From the NCBI GenBank assembly GCA_028708075.1, contig JAQVZS010000004.1, forward strand, positions 32,509 to 92,414: a stretch of DNA of 59,906 bases, given 5' to 3'. Each line of letters opens with the position of its first letter. Position 1 is the stretch's first letter. The notes under the pieces were generated by a model. It was not told the origin of the DNA. It saw only the letters and a list, made by a program, of their open reading frames with translations, and did no database searches. The position numbers and the translations under genes are program-made. Source of the stretch: Massilibacteroides sp. (GTDB lineage: Bacteria > Bacteroidota > Bacteroidia > Bacteroidales > Tannerellaceae). This document shows, one piece after another, positions 17,930-25,711 of the stretch.

Positions 17930-18282
17930 TTGACTACATGATGCGTAAATCGGGTTTGAAAACTAAGTTCAACATTTATTATGACAAACTTACATAAAAA
18001 AAGCGATTTATAATCGCGTTCAATAAAAATATAGACCGCTCGCTCTTGTAGTCCCACAAACTTTAGTCCTTTTATGGTTGTAACAAAAAAAATACCTGCA
18101 CGATAAGTTGAAACGAATAAACGATTTCTTCCTTCGTAACATAGATTTTTACGAATATTATCGCTCGGGAAGTACCCATCTCAACAATTATTACTTTCTT
18201 TGCGGCAAGCTTGACATCAGGTTGAATGTAGACAGTTTTTGCTTTGGGTTAGACCCTCGTTTTTCAAAAACATAACTGATAT
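17930..18282. other. 353-base divergent intergenic region
   Basis: This gap separates the PUL sigma gene (-) from the truncated AlkD-like gene (+). Apart from the -7 box at 17985-17992 and the small hairpin at 18003-18017, I see only a weak GGGT/ACCC stem before a short T-run at 18245-18264. There is no open frame of useful length. The gap marks the edge between the PUL and the eroded accessory patch. Confidence 0.5.
17985..17992 (-). promoter_or_regulatory. -7 box upstream of the ECF sigma gene
   Basis: TAAGTTTG on the minus strand matches TAnnTTTG and sits 56 bases before the sigma start codon. No TTTG is present at the expected -33 distance. Instead a 6-bp hairpin (GCGATT-TAT-AATCGC, 18003-18017) lies just upstream and could be an operator. 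Confidence 0.45.
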
Positions 18283-18899
18283 ATGAGTGAATTTAAGATA
18301 AATAATCAAAGATTGTTGCATCTGATCGACGAGTGGGAGCCGAAATTATCAGGCCTGTCGGATGAAATGGATGTACAAATGAAGAATCAGATAATCGCAG
18401 ATATCCGTCAGACATTGATTGACAGCGCCGATGAGAAGATAAAAACTTCTTCCGGGCATTTTTTTAAAGAGGAGATAAAGGTGTACGGCGTAAAAACCGC
18501 CGAGGTGACTAAAATCGGGAAGTTTGGTTTTCAACAAATAAAGCACCTTCCGAAGCAGGAAATCTTCGAACTGTGCGAAGAACTGTGGAAATCAGGATAC
18601 AGCGAAGAAGCCTTTATTGCCTGCAACTGGTCGGATTACCTGCACAAGCAGTATAAGTCCGACGATTTCAAGGTCTTTGAGCATTGGGTAAATGAGTACG
18701 TAACCAACTGGGCGACTTGTGATACTTTGTGTAACCACACTATCGGTACAAACCCAATTCCGAAACCCAAAAGATGCATTTGGAGGCGGTATTCAACTTT
18801 GTGATGAAGCACAAAGCCATGATGCCCCGCACGGCCTTACGTTACGCCATCGAAAAGATGTCACCGGAAATGAGGGCGGAAGCGATGAAGAAACATTAA
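18283..18899 (+). pseudogene. AlkD-like DNA alkylation repair protein, internally deleted
   Basis: The frame from 18283 gives about 155 residues of an AlkD-type HEAT-repeat DNA glycosylase (KTSSGHFFKEEIKVYGVK, EEAFIACNWSDYL, EHWVNEYVTNWATCDTLCNH). After TIG (about 18750) it runs into unrelated text and stops. The family C-terminus is present just downstream in another frame (NSETQKM, then FNFVMKHKAMMPRTALRYAI), ending at the TAA at 18897-18899. The middle of the protein, roughly 60 residues judged from memory of the family, is missing, so a deletion has joined two ends out of frame. AlkD proteins remove alkylated bases; this copy should not function. Confidence 0.8.
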
Positions 18900-18944
18900 A
18901 AAACGAAGAATATCAGGATGAGCTGATATTAATAATATGCAACA

Positions 18945-19565
18945 ATGAGATTATTAGTCCTTTGCTTTTTGTTGCCGTTATTGCTTTCATGCTCGCATGG
19001 GAATGAAATAAAAGACGGAGATTTGTTATTTGTCACGGAAGATAGTAGCAACCTATCCGAAGCCATCAATAGAGTTACGCAAACTTCGTTAAAAACGAAT
19101 TATTGCCATGTGGCTATCATTCGCATTGAGCAGGATAGTATTTGGGTACTGGAATCGACAACCAAGTACGGCTCCCGAAAAATACTATTGGAAGATTTTA
19201 TCAAGGAGCAAAACTCAGATATTTATCGCTACCGGCTTAAAAAGGAATATGCGGAAAGCATTGAGAAAGCATGGGATAACGCAGGAGACATGTTGGGTAA
19301 GCTATACAATTTTTCCTATCAATTAAACGATACCAGCTATTATTGTTCGGATTTTATCTACCGGTTATTTGCCAACGACTCCGTTTTCGAACTGAACCCA
19401 ATGACCTTTATCGACCCTCAAACCGGGGTCATCGATTCCGGTTGGCAAGAATACTACGATAATTTAGGGATGGAGGTTCCACAGGGCGAACCGGGGTGTA
19501 ATCCGAACGGATTGGCGAAGAGCGAAAAATTGGACTTTTTAGGAAAATTACCCCTAAAACAGTAA
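18945..19565 (+). CDS. YiiX/YebB-like NlpC/P60-type cysteine hydrolase, lipoprotein
   Basis: The 206-residue protein has a short lipoprotein signal (LLSC, Cys16). Its body matches the circularly permuted papain-fold family (YiiX/YebB, formerly DUF830): GDLLFVTED at the start, the catalytic-type His in NYCHVAIIR and the Cys in YYCSDFIYRLF. Related proteins act on amide or peptide bonds of cell-wall or lipid substrates; the substrate is unknown here. It starts 45 bases after the broken AlkD gene, while an ATG 8 bases upstream runs into a stop at once. Its 3' end abuts a fragment of a DUF1905 gene on the opposite strand, so the right flank has been rearranged. Confidence 0.8.
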   Translation: MRLLVLCFLLPLLLSCSHGNEIKDGDLLFVTEDSSNLSEAINRVTQTSLKTNYCHVAIIRIEQDSIWVLESTTKYGSRKILLEDFIKEQNSDIYRYRLKKEYAESIEKAWDNAGDMLGKLYNFSYQLNDTSYYCSDFIYRLFANDSVFELNPMTFIDPQTGVIDSGWQEYYDNLGMEVPQGEPGCNPNGLAKSEKLDFLGKLPLKQ

Positions 19566-19572
19566 TCCGTAT

Positions 19573-19633
19573 GTACGCCGTCGATGTCCGGCACTTTCCT
19601 GATTTCGGCATCGAATTCAAATCTTTGAGCCAT
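19573..19633 (-). pseudogene. N-terminal fragment of a DUF1905-family gene
   Basis: On the minus strand from the ATG at 19633 the text reads MAQRFEFDAEIRKVPDIDGV, the characteristic start of DUF1905 proteins, which normally continue with a conserved small beta-barrel domain. After about 20 residues similarity ends, and the frame continues antisense to the end of the YiiX-like gene, stopping about 120 bases further. DUF1905 and YdeI/OmdA domains often occur together or fused, and an intact YdeI-like gene lies 300 bases upstream on the same strand, which supports the assignment. The stretch is too short to be functional. Confidence 0.6.
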
Positions 19634-19901
19634 GTTCGCCGCCTATTTTCCATCTTGCCAGCCGTTTCATACCACGGGTAAAAAGCCAGGCCATGAATTT
19701 ACCATGTCCTCCTTCAATCATTTTCAGGCGGCAGAATTCCTGAAACTCATTTACTGTCCCGTGAAACGTAAATTCACCGTTTTGGTAGCAATAGCTGCAA
19801 TAGGTAAGGTTCCTGCTGCCGTCCGTATTTGTCCCGCCGCCTTGCAGGTCTTTCTTCATCGGCATTCCGCAACTTTGGCAGAATTTATTCGTTGTACTCA
19901 T
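19617..19901 (-). CDS. Small zinc-ribbon protein
   Basis: The 94-residue protein begins MSTTNKFCQSCGMPM and has a second pair in LTYCSYCYQNGEF, giving a four-Cys zinc ribbon (CxxC-x24-CxxC), as in the family described as putative zinc ribbon domain. The C-terminal half is basic and helical (FMAWLFTRGMKRLARWK). No enzymatic residues are evident; such proteins are often found beside small stress-related genes in Bacteroidota and Firmicutes. It follows the YdeI-like gene by 24 bases on the same strand, and its 3' end overlaps the DUF1905 fragment by 17 bases. Confidence 0.75.
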   Translation of the reverse strand: MSTTNKFCQSCGMPMKKDLQGGGTNTDGSRNLTYCSYCYQNGEFTFHGTVNEFQEFCRLKMIEGGHGKFMAWLFTRGMKRLARWKIGGEHGSKI

Positions 19902-19925
19902 AACGTTATAATTTTAGATTTCATA

Positions 19926-20498
19926 TTACATCGGTTTCAGATTCTTATTCAGGCGTTCCACTATCCTGTCGAACCGGGTTATTTTTGTTTGTTCCGATTT
20001 GGCGTCCAAGTACCACAAGGTATAGGTTCTCCTTACTGAGAATGACATTGCCGTAAAATTGGAATAAGCGGGTTCAATCCCTTCGAGCTTCCGGGCAAAA
20101 ACGGCGATTTGATCTTCGGAGACGGACGGTGGCGTCTGAGCATTCCACCTGCCGTTTTTCTTCGCTTCCTCTACTTTTGTCCTGCCATGATCGGTCATCC
20201 GTCCTTGCGTTTCGAGTAAGACAATGGTGGTTTTGTTGCGTTCCGACCATTTGCTGTTCTTTCGTCGCGGACAAAAATATTCGATATACGTTTTGTCGTC
20301 GATACTTTTCATTTGGCTGTCAATCCAACCAAAGCACAACGCTTCTTCGACCGCTTCGTCGGCAGTAAGGGTTTTAGGCCCGTTCTTTTTACCGAAAATC
20401 AACCATATCCCTTCATTGGTGGAATGATTTTCTGAAAGCCAAGCCCTGAACGCTTCCTTATCGGCAAAGAGAATACGATTATTTTCTTGCTGTTTCAT
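19926..20498 (-). CDS. YdeI/OmpD-associated (OmdA) family protein
   Basis: The 190-residue protein matches the family called YdeI/OmdA or bacteriocin-protection protein. Features are FRAWLSENHSTNEGIWLIFGKK near the start, ADEAVEEALCFGWIDSQMK in the first third, the YFCPRRKNSKWSERNK motif, and the C-terminal OmdA segment with FTAMSFSVRRTYTLWYLDAKSEQTKITR. Family members have been linked to resistance against cationic peptides and bacteriocins, but the biochemical activity is unknown. It heads a two-gene minus-strand unit with the zinc-ribbon gene. Full length and undamaged, unlike several of its neighbours. Confidence 0.8.
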   Translation of the reverse strand: MKQQENNRILFADKEAFRAWLSENHSTNEGIWLIFGKKNGPKTLTADEAVEEALCFGWIDSQMKSIDDKTYIEYFCPRRKNSKWSERNKTTIVLLETQGRMTDHGRTKVEEAKKNGRWNAQTPPSVSEDQIAVFARKLEGIEPAYSNFTAMSFSVRRTYTLWYLDAKSEQTKITRFDRIVERLNKNLKPM

Positions 20499-21040
20499 AG
20501 GCTTACTATCTGCTATTTAAGTCTGAAAATCATACTTATTACTTCATTTTTTTGAATACATCTACAAAAATACTGTTTAATAGTCATCTTTTATATTTTT
20601 CCAACCCTAAATATCAGATATGAAAGTACAAGCAAATGGAAAAACAATAATTATCAGCTGACAATTTAGAGAGACAGGAATAAACAGGGCGTTAACAAAT
20701 ATAAAAAGAATACGCTCAATACAAAAGGAAGGTTTGCTTATTTACGACGTTTTACAAAACTTCCGCACATGAATAAATCGAAACTACCTCCTGTTTTTTG
20801 TTTTTCTTTATCGGGCTAATTTTTTTTAATGCTCCCGATCATCTTTTTTAGAGATCGGGAACATTCTCTTTTTAAACAATTATCGTAATTAATTTTGACA
20901 ACTGTGGTAATTAATTTTGACAACTGTAATAAATATTTACCACAGTTGTCAAAATAATAAACTTTCGGGAAGAAAAAAAAGATACTTTCCGTACGAAATT
21001 TTCTTTTGTCAGGATGTTTCAATTGATTTGTCCGAACCCA
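20499..21040. other. Non-coding accessory region with repeats
   Basis: This gap holds no credible complete gene. It contains a short aborted frame (ATG at 20620, stop after 12 codons), an 8-bp hairpin (TCCCGATC/GATCGGGA, 20833-20860) and the three-copy repeat at 20885-20954. The minus-strand frame running through 20816-21040 is only the unrelated continuation of the CGGC fragment. The base composition is strongly AT-rich. Confidence 0.5.
20885..20954. repeat. Three-copy direct and inverted repeat with core TTTTGACAACTGT
   Basis: A 22-base unit occurs twice in tandem (20885-20906 and 20907-20928, differing at the last base). The sequence TTTTGACAACTGTGGTAA at 20893-20910 is repeated as a perfect 18-base inverted copy at 20937-20954. 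The structure could be a long hairpin, a multi-site operator or a scar of a small mobile element. It lies on the deleted side of the truncated CGGC gene. Confidence 0.7.
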
Positions 21041-21178
21041 TTTAATGATTCCAACAATTTTGCATTCACCGATTTCCTCAAATGCCACCTTTCCTTCGGT
21101 AGCCGCCCGGATACACGTTGTTGCAGGGCACATGTCTTCAGTTTGACAGCAACGGATTATTCTAATTTTTTTCTTCAT
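21041..21178 (-). pseudogene. CGGC-domain protein, truncated after about 46 residues
   Basis: From the ATG at 21178 the text begins MKKKIRIIRCCQTEDMCPAT and continues to EEIGECKIVGI, which matches the start of CGGC-domain (metal- or heme-binding) proteins. The family then continues to a SCGGCPG motif, but here the sequence switches to unrelated residues (IKWVRTNQ), and the frame stops at 20816 after a low-complexity tail with no CGGC motif. The defining domain residues are therefore missing. Decay here matches the truncated AlkD-like and DUF1905 genes nearby. Confidence 0.65.
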
Positions 21179-21319
21179 TGCGTTTTTCTGTTTTTTTGAA
21201 AGATTTATTCTCTCATCTATACATCAATACAAAATATAGTATGATTGCATTTACAAAAATAGATATCATTTAGAACTATTCAGCACGATCATTCGCGTGT
21301 ACGACCTGAGTTTTTTTAT

Positions 21320-21327
21320 TAGTTTTG
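21320..21327 (+). promoter_or_regulatory. -7 box for the M23 peptidase gene
   Basis: TAGTTTTG matches TAnnTTTG and lies 26 bases before the ATG at 21354. No clear TTTG is seen at the -33 distance. The position supports the start at 21354 over the ATG-like start at 21297. Confidence 0.45.
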
Positions 21328-21353
21328 CAAGAGGTTTTATAAATGACATTGTG

Positions 21354-23042
21354 ATGAGGTATTTGTATATCGTTCTGTATTTGTTGCTGTTTTTTTCTTT
21401 CCCTTCTTTTTCTCAAACGAACATTTTTCGTAATCCTTTTGACTTTCCGATATTACTCAGTGCTAATTTCGGCGAACTTCGTTCTAATCATTTTCATACG
21501 GGAATTGATTTTAAGACACAAGGTGTCGAAGGTAAGCCTGTGCGGGCGGTTCAAGGCGGCTATATCTCTCGCATCAGTGTGAGTCCTTGGGGATATGGAA
21601 ATGTACTTTACATGAATCATCCGGATGGTACAACCACAGTTTATGGGCATCTACAACGGTTTGATAAACAGATAACGGCTTACGTGAAGGAACAACAATA
21701 CAAAGAAGAAAAATTCGCAGTCAATTTAGATCCGGACTCAGGTCTTTTTGTTTTTAAACAAGGTGATGTCATCGGACTGAGTGGAAATTCGGGAAGTTCG
21801 GGCGGTCCGCATTTGCATTTTGAAATCAGGGATACGAAAACGGAAGAAATTATGGATCCTTTGACGGAATATAAGAACCGGATTAAAGATACCCGTGCGC
21901 CGGTCATCCAAAAAATAAGGGTTTATCCGGTAGAAGGTAGCGGCGTAGTAAACGGCAGCAGTAAACCGAAATCGTTCGACGTTGTTGTCTCTAAACAATT
22001 GAAACAGCCGATTGTCAGGGGCAAGATCGAAGCTTGGGGAGCTATTGGTTTGGCGGTGAAAGCTTCCGATTATATGGATGCGACTTCGAATGTGTATGGG
22101 GTTAAAGAGATTGTACTGATGAAAGACAGTGATGTTGTGTTCCGCAGTTCAATCGACCGTTTTTCGTTTGATGACATGCGTTTTTTAAATAGTTTTGTCG
22201 ATTACGCGGAATGGCGTAACAATCATTCTTTTTATATGAAGAGTTTTATCGAACCGGGAAACAAACTGCGTTTTATGAAAGCGTTGAATAGAGGTATTCT
22301 GATGATCGATGAAGAAAAAACGTATGTGCTTTCTTATTTGTTGTCGGACAGCTACGGAAACACGACTTTATTGTCGTTTAAAATAGAAGGGAAAAAGCAG
22401 GCGATTCCAGAACCCAACAAGCAAGATTCTGTTCTATTTCATTGGACTGGCGATAACCACTTCGGTGCGAAAGGGATTCGTCTTTTTATTCCACGTGGTA
22501 ATCTGTATTCGGACACGTATTTTTGTTATCGTGTACAGGAAGATTCCACGGCTTTAGCAGCAACACACATCTTGAATGTCGAACCGGTTCCGCTTCATCG
22601 ATCGGCAACTCTTTCCATTCGCTTGCAAAACGACAGTTTGGAAAATAAACAGCAATATGGAATGGTTCGTATCCATAAAAATCAGGCGTCATGGATTGGA
22701 GGTGAGTATAAAAACGGATGGATAAACGCTGAAATTAACGAATTGGCGGCATACACAATAAAAACAGATACCCTTCCGCCGATAATTACGCCGATTGATC
22801 CGAGGCATTGGGGGCAGCGGAAACGAATTATAATTCGCCTTTCCGACCACCTAAGCGGGGTAAGTTCGTACCGTGGAGAAATCGACGGACAATTTGTATT
22901 GTTTGAATTTGATGGGAAAAAAGGACTTCTTACATACGATTTTGATGCGGAACGTCTTAAACAGGGAACACATAAATTAGTGTTCGCTGCTGAAGATGCC
23001 TGTGGAAATCGTTCTGAATACATACGAAAATTTGTTTGGTGA
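21354..23042 (+). CDS. M23 family (LytM-type) peptidoglycan endopeptidase
   Basis: The product is 562 residues from the ATG at 21354, where the signal peptide begins (MRYLYIVLYLLLFFSFPSFS). The LytM domain is N-terminal in the mature protein, with zinc ligands His48 and Asp52 (HTGID), His99 (YGHL), and His153/His155 in GPHLHFEI, so all catalytic positions are kept. About 380 residues of beta-rich sequence follow, ending in Ig-like strands (DTLPPIITPIDP, DHLSGVSSYRGEIDG), probably for substrate or partner binding. It should cleave peptidoglycan cross-links in the periplasm. The frame is open upstream to 21297, but a -7 box lies inside that extension. The topB promoter starts right after the stop. 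Confidence 0.9.
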   Translation: MRYLYIVLYLLLFFSFPSFSQTNIFRNPFDFPILLSANFGELRSNHFHTGIDFKTQGVEGKPVRAVQGGYISRISVSPWGYGNVLYMNHPDGTTTVYGHLQRFDKQITAYVKEQQYKEEKFAVNLDPDSGLFVFKQGDVIGLSGNSGSSGGPHLHFEIRDTKTEEIMDPLTEYKNRIKDTRAPVIQKIRVYPVEGSGVVNGSSKPKSFDVVVSKQLKQPIVRGKIEAWGAIGLAVKASDYMDATSNVYGVKEIVLMKDSDVVFRSSIDRFSFDDMRFLNSFVDYAEWRNNHSFYMKSFIEPGNKLRFMKALNRGILMIDEEKTYVLSYLLSDSYGNTTLLSFKIEGKKQAIPEPNKQDSVLFHWTGDNHFGAKGIRLFIPRGNLYSDTYFCYRVQEDSTALAATHILNVEPVPLHRSATLSIRLQNDSLENKQQYGMVRIHKNQASWIGGEYKNGWINAEINELAAYTIKTDTLPPIITPIDPRHWGQRKRIIIRLSDHLSGVSSYRGEIDGQFVLFEFDGKKGLLTYDFDAERLKQGTHKLVFAAEDACGNRSEYIRKFVW

Positions 23043-23050
23043 ATTTCATT

Positions 23051-23081
23051 TTTGTAATCACGAACGGATGTCTTACTTTTG
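23051..23081 (+). promoter_or_regulatory. Bacteroidota-type promoter for topB
   Basis: TTTG (23051-23054) and TACTTTTG (23074-23081) are spaced by exactly 19 bases, a full match to the consensus. Transcription would start near 23087, 20 bases before the ATG at 23107. Confidence 0.75.
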
Positions 23082-23106
23082 TCGGACTAAAGAATCTATA
23101 AATAAA

Positions 23107-25155
23107 ATGAAAGTATGTATTGCCGAAAAGCCCAGTGTAGCGCGGGAAATAGCGGATATTCTCGGTGCCAAAACCAGACGGAATGGTTATCTGGAAGGTA
23201 ACGGCTATCAGGTTACCTGGACGTTCGGACATTTATGTACATTAAAGGAACCGCATGAATATACGCCGGGATGGAAACAGTGGAGTTTATCTTCGCTGCC
23301 CATGATTCCACCTCGTTTCGGAATCAAATTAATAGACAACCCTTCCTATTTAGAACAGTTTAAAGTAATTGAAAGTCTGATGCAAAAGGCAGAAATAGTA
23401 ATTAACTGCGGTGACGCCGGACAGGAAGGGGAATTAATTCAGCGTTGGGTTATGCAGAAAGCGGGTTGTAAATGCCCGGTTTACCGACTCTGGATTTCGT
23501 CGTTGACCGAAGATGCCATACGCGAAGGTTTTACCAAACTGAAAGAGCAATCGGAGTTTGCTTCGTTATACGAAGCCGGACTTTCCCGAGCAATCGGCGA
23601 CTGGTTGTTGGGTATGAATGCCACTCGTTTGTATACTTTAAAATATGGACAGAACAGACAAGTGTTGTCTATCGGACGTGTGCAAACACCAACATTGGCA
23701 CTGATTGTCAACCGCCAGAATGAAATAGACCATTTCGTTCCGGAACCATATTGGGAATTAAAAACGATTTATCGCAACACCAAATTTTCGGCCACCAAAG
23801 GAAAGTTTTCAAAACAGGAAGAGGGACAAACCTTTCTGAAAATAGTCCGTCAGGCAAATTTCCGGGTGACTGACGTGACTCAGAAAAAAGGGAAAGAATT
23901 CGCACCCCGTTTGTTCGACCTGACTTCTCTTCAGGTAGAATGCAATAAAAAGTTTTCTTTTTCGGCGGAAGATACGCTGAAGTTTATTCAGTCGCTTTAC
24001 GAAAAGAAAGTAACCTCTTATCCCCGTGTCGATACTACCTATTTGAGCGACGATATTTATCCAAAGGTACCCGGAATTTTAAAAGGACTTGAAGGATATA
24101 ATGAACTGACGGAGGTGTTGAGTGGAAAAAAGTTGCCAAAAAGCAAAAAAGTATTCGACAATACAAAAATAACCGATCATCATGCGATTATTCCGACTGG
24201 TGTGCCCGCAAGAAATCTGACGGACGCAGAACGGAAAGTTTACGACTTAGTCGTGCGCCGTTTTATTGCCGCATTTTATCCGGACTGCGACATTTCGACC
24301 ACAACGATTATGGGCAAAGTGGAACAAGTCGGGTTTAAAGTCAGCGGGAAACAGATTATTGCTCCAGGCTGGCGGATTGTGTTTGGCGCGGAACAAAAAG
24401 ATCCGGAGACTCAGGACACCGAAGAAGACGCCGGCGTGCTGCCTGTCTTTGAAATTGGAGAAAGTGGGCCACACGAACCCGTATTGAATGAATTGTGGAC
24501 GCAACCGCCTAAACCATATACTGAAGCGACACTGCTCCGAGCTATGGAAACAGCAGGGAAATTAGTGGATAACGATGAACTTCGAGACGCGTTGAAAGAA
24601 AACGGGATTGGCAGACCTTCTACCCGTGCCGCCATTATTGAAACCCTTTTTAAACGAAACTATATCCGAAAAGAACGCAAAAACCTCTACCCGACGACGA
24701 CAGGGAAAGAATTGATTGATACAATCAACGAAGATCTGTTGAAAAGTGCCGAATTGACCGGTTTATGGGAAAAGAAACTCCGACTGATTGAAAAAGGGGA
24801 ATACGAAGTACGACTTTTTCTGGAAGAACTGAAACAAATGGTTGGTGAAATCGTCCAGCACGTGATCGCTGACCCGATAAATCGTTCGATAACGATCGAT
24901 GAAGTGGTGTCGCCTACTTCGACAAAAGAAAAAAAGAAAAAAACATCTTCTTCCCGCTCCATTAAAACGGCTAAAGAACAAAAAGAAAAAGACTTGATCT
25001 GTCCTCATTGTCAAAAAGGGACTATCCTACGGGGAAAAACAGCCTACGGCTGTTCGGCATATAAAGAGGGCTGTACTTTCCGATTAGACTATGATACTTA
25101 TGGTGAAGGACTTACGGACGAACAGTTAATGGAGATAATTCAAAAAATGAAATAA
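23107..25155 (+). CDS. topB: DNA topoisomerase III
   Basis: The 682-residue type IA topoisomerase relaxes and decatenates DNA by single-strand passage. The N-terminal Toprim domain contains CIAEKPSVAREIA and NCGDAGQEGELI. The catalytic tyrosine is Tyr305 in TSYPRVDTTYL. The C-terminal part has LMETAGK-like text (RAMETAGKLVDNDELRDAL), the type IA motif GIGRPSTRA, a lysine-rich linker, and one zinc ribbon (CPHCQKG, then YGCSAYKEGC). The frame is open from 22996, but the start is placed at 23107 because the family begins MKVCIAEKPS and a near-perfect promoter lies just upstream. The Nudix gene follows after 4 bases. Confidence 0.95.
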   Translation: MKVCIAEKPSVAREIADILGAKTRRNGYLEGNGYQVTWTFGHLCTLKEPHEYTPGWKQWSLSSLPMIPPRFGIKLIDNPSYLEQFKVIESLMQKAEIVINCGDAGQEGELIQRWVMQKAGCKCPVYRLWISSLTEDAIREGFTKLKEQSEFASLYEAGLSRAIGDWLLGMNATRLYTLKYGQNRQVLSIGRVQTPTLALIVNRQNEIDHFVPEPYWELKTIYRNTKFSATKGKFSKQEEGQTFLKIVRQANFRVTDVTQKKGKEFAPRLFDLTSLQVECNKKFSFSAEDTLKFIQSLYEKKVTSYPRVDTTYLSDDIYPKVPGILKGLEGYNELTEVLSGKKLPKSKKVFDNTKITDHHAIIPTGVPARNLTDAERKVYDLVVRRFIAAFYPDCDISTTTIMGKVEQVGFKVSGKQIIAPGWRIVFGAEQKDPETQDTEEDAGVLPVFEIGESGPHEPVLNELWTQPPKPYTEATLLRAMETAGKLVDNDELRDALKENGIGRPSTRAAIIETLFKRNYIRKERKNLYPTTTGKELIDTINEDLLKSAELTGLWEKKLRLIEKGEYEVRLFLEELKQMVGEIVQHVIADPINRSITIDEVVSPTSTKEKKKKTSSSRSIKTAKEQKEKDLICPHCQKGTILRGKTAYGCSAYKEGCTFRLDYDTYGEGLTDEQLMEIIQKMK

Positions 25156-25159
25156 AGGT

Positions 25160-25663
25160 ATGCAAAAAACAGAATGGTTTCCACTCGTCAACGAAGAAGG
25201 CGAAACAATCGGCAAAGCTAGTCGTTGGGAATGTCATAGCGGAAGTAAACAGCTTCATCCTGTCGTGCATCTGCACGTTTTTAATGAAGCCGGAGAACTC
25301 TTTCTGCAAAAACGTTCCATGACAAAAGACATACAACCGGGGAAATGGGATACATCAGTCGGTGGTCATATCGACTATGGAGAAACGGTAGAAAAAGCAC
25401 TAAGAAGGGAAGTCCGCGAAGAATTAGGAATCATCGACTTTACCCCCGTCTTTATAACCCGCTACATCTTTGAGTCGGCCGTAGAAAAAGAATTAGTTAA
25501 CACATTCCGAACCGTATATAACGGTACGATATCCCCAAACGAAGATGAATTAGACGGCGGACGCTTCTGGACACTGGAAGAAATAGCATCCGGATTGGGA
25601 AAGAACCTGTTTACGCCCAATTTCGAAAACGAGTTTATCCGTTTATTCCTTGCAAATTCTTAA
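25160..25663 (+). CDS. Nudix hydrolase (IDI-like)
   Basis: The 167-residue protein contains a complete Nudix box in GGHIDYGETVEKALRREV followed by REELGI (GX5EX7REUXEEXGU), which binds the metal and hydrolyses a nucleoside-diphosphate-linked substrate. The N-terminal text (FPLVNEEGETIGKASRWECH) and LFLQKRSMTKDIQPGKWD resemble isopentenyl-diphosphate isomerase-like Nudix proteins of the YfcD type. The actual substrate cannot be predicted. It lies 4 bases after topB and is probably co-transcribed with it. Confidence 0.9.
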   Translation: MQKTEWFPLVNEEGETIGKASRWECHSGSKQLHPVVHLHVFNEAGELFLQKRSMTKDIQPGKWDTSVGGHIDYGETVEKALRREVREELGIIDFTPVFITRYIFESAVEKELVNTFRTVYNGTISPNEDELDGGRFWTLEEIASGLGKNLFTPNFENEFIRLFLANS

Positions 25664-25711
25664 TTTATTCCATAGTTTCGTCTCTTATTCATTCATCTAA
25701 CAAAAGGAACT

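Noticed and set aside
18245..18264. GGGT/ACCC hairpin with a short T-run before the AlkD-like gene
   Set aside because: A four-pair stem is too weak to support as a terminator or riboswitch element.
18719..19006. 95-residue + strand frame across the end of the AlkD-like remnant
   Set aside because: It is out of frame with the recognisable AlkD C-terminus and overlaps the YiiX-like start; it is a by-product of the deletion.
20816..21040. Continuation of the CGGC-fragment frame as a 120-residue gene
   Set aside because: After residue 46 the text is low-complexity and partly encoded by the repeat at 20885-20954; it lacks the family's CGGC motif, so only the first part is kept, as a pseudogene.
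22996..23106. Upstream start for topoisomerase III inside the M23 gene
   Set aside because: The extension overlaps the M23 gene and the topB promoter, and the protein family begins at MKVCIAEKPS.
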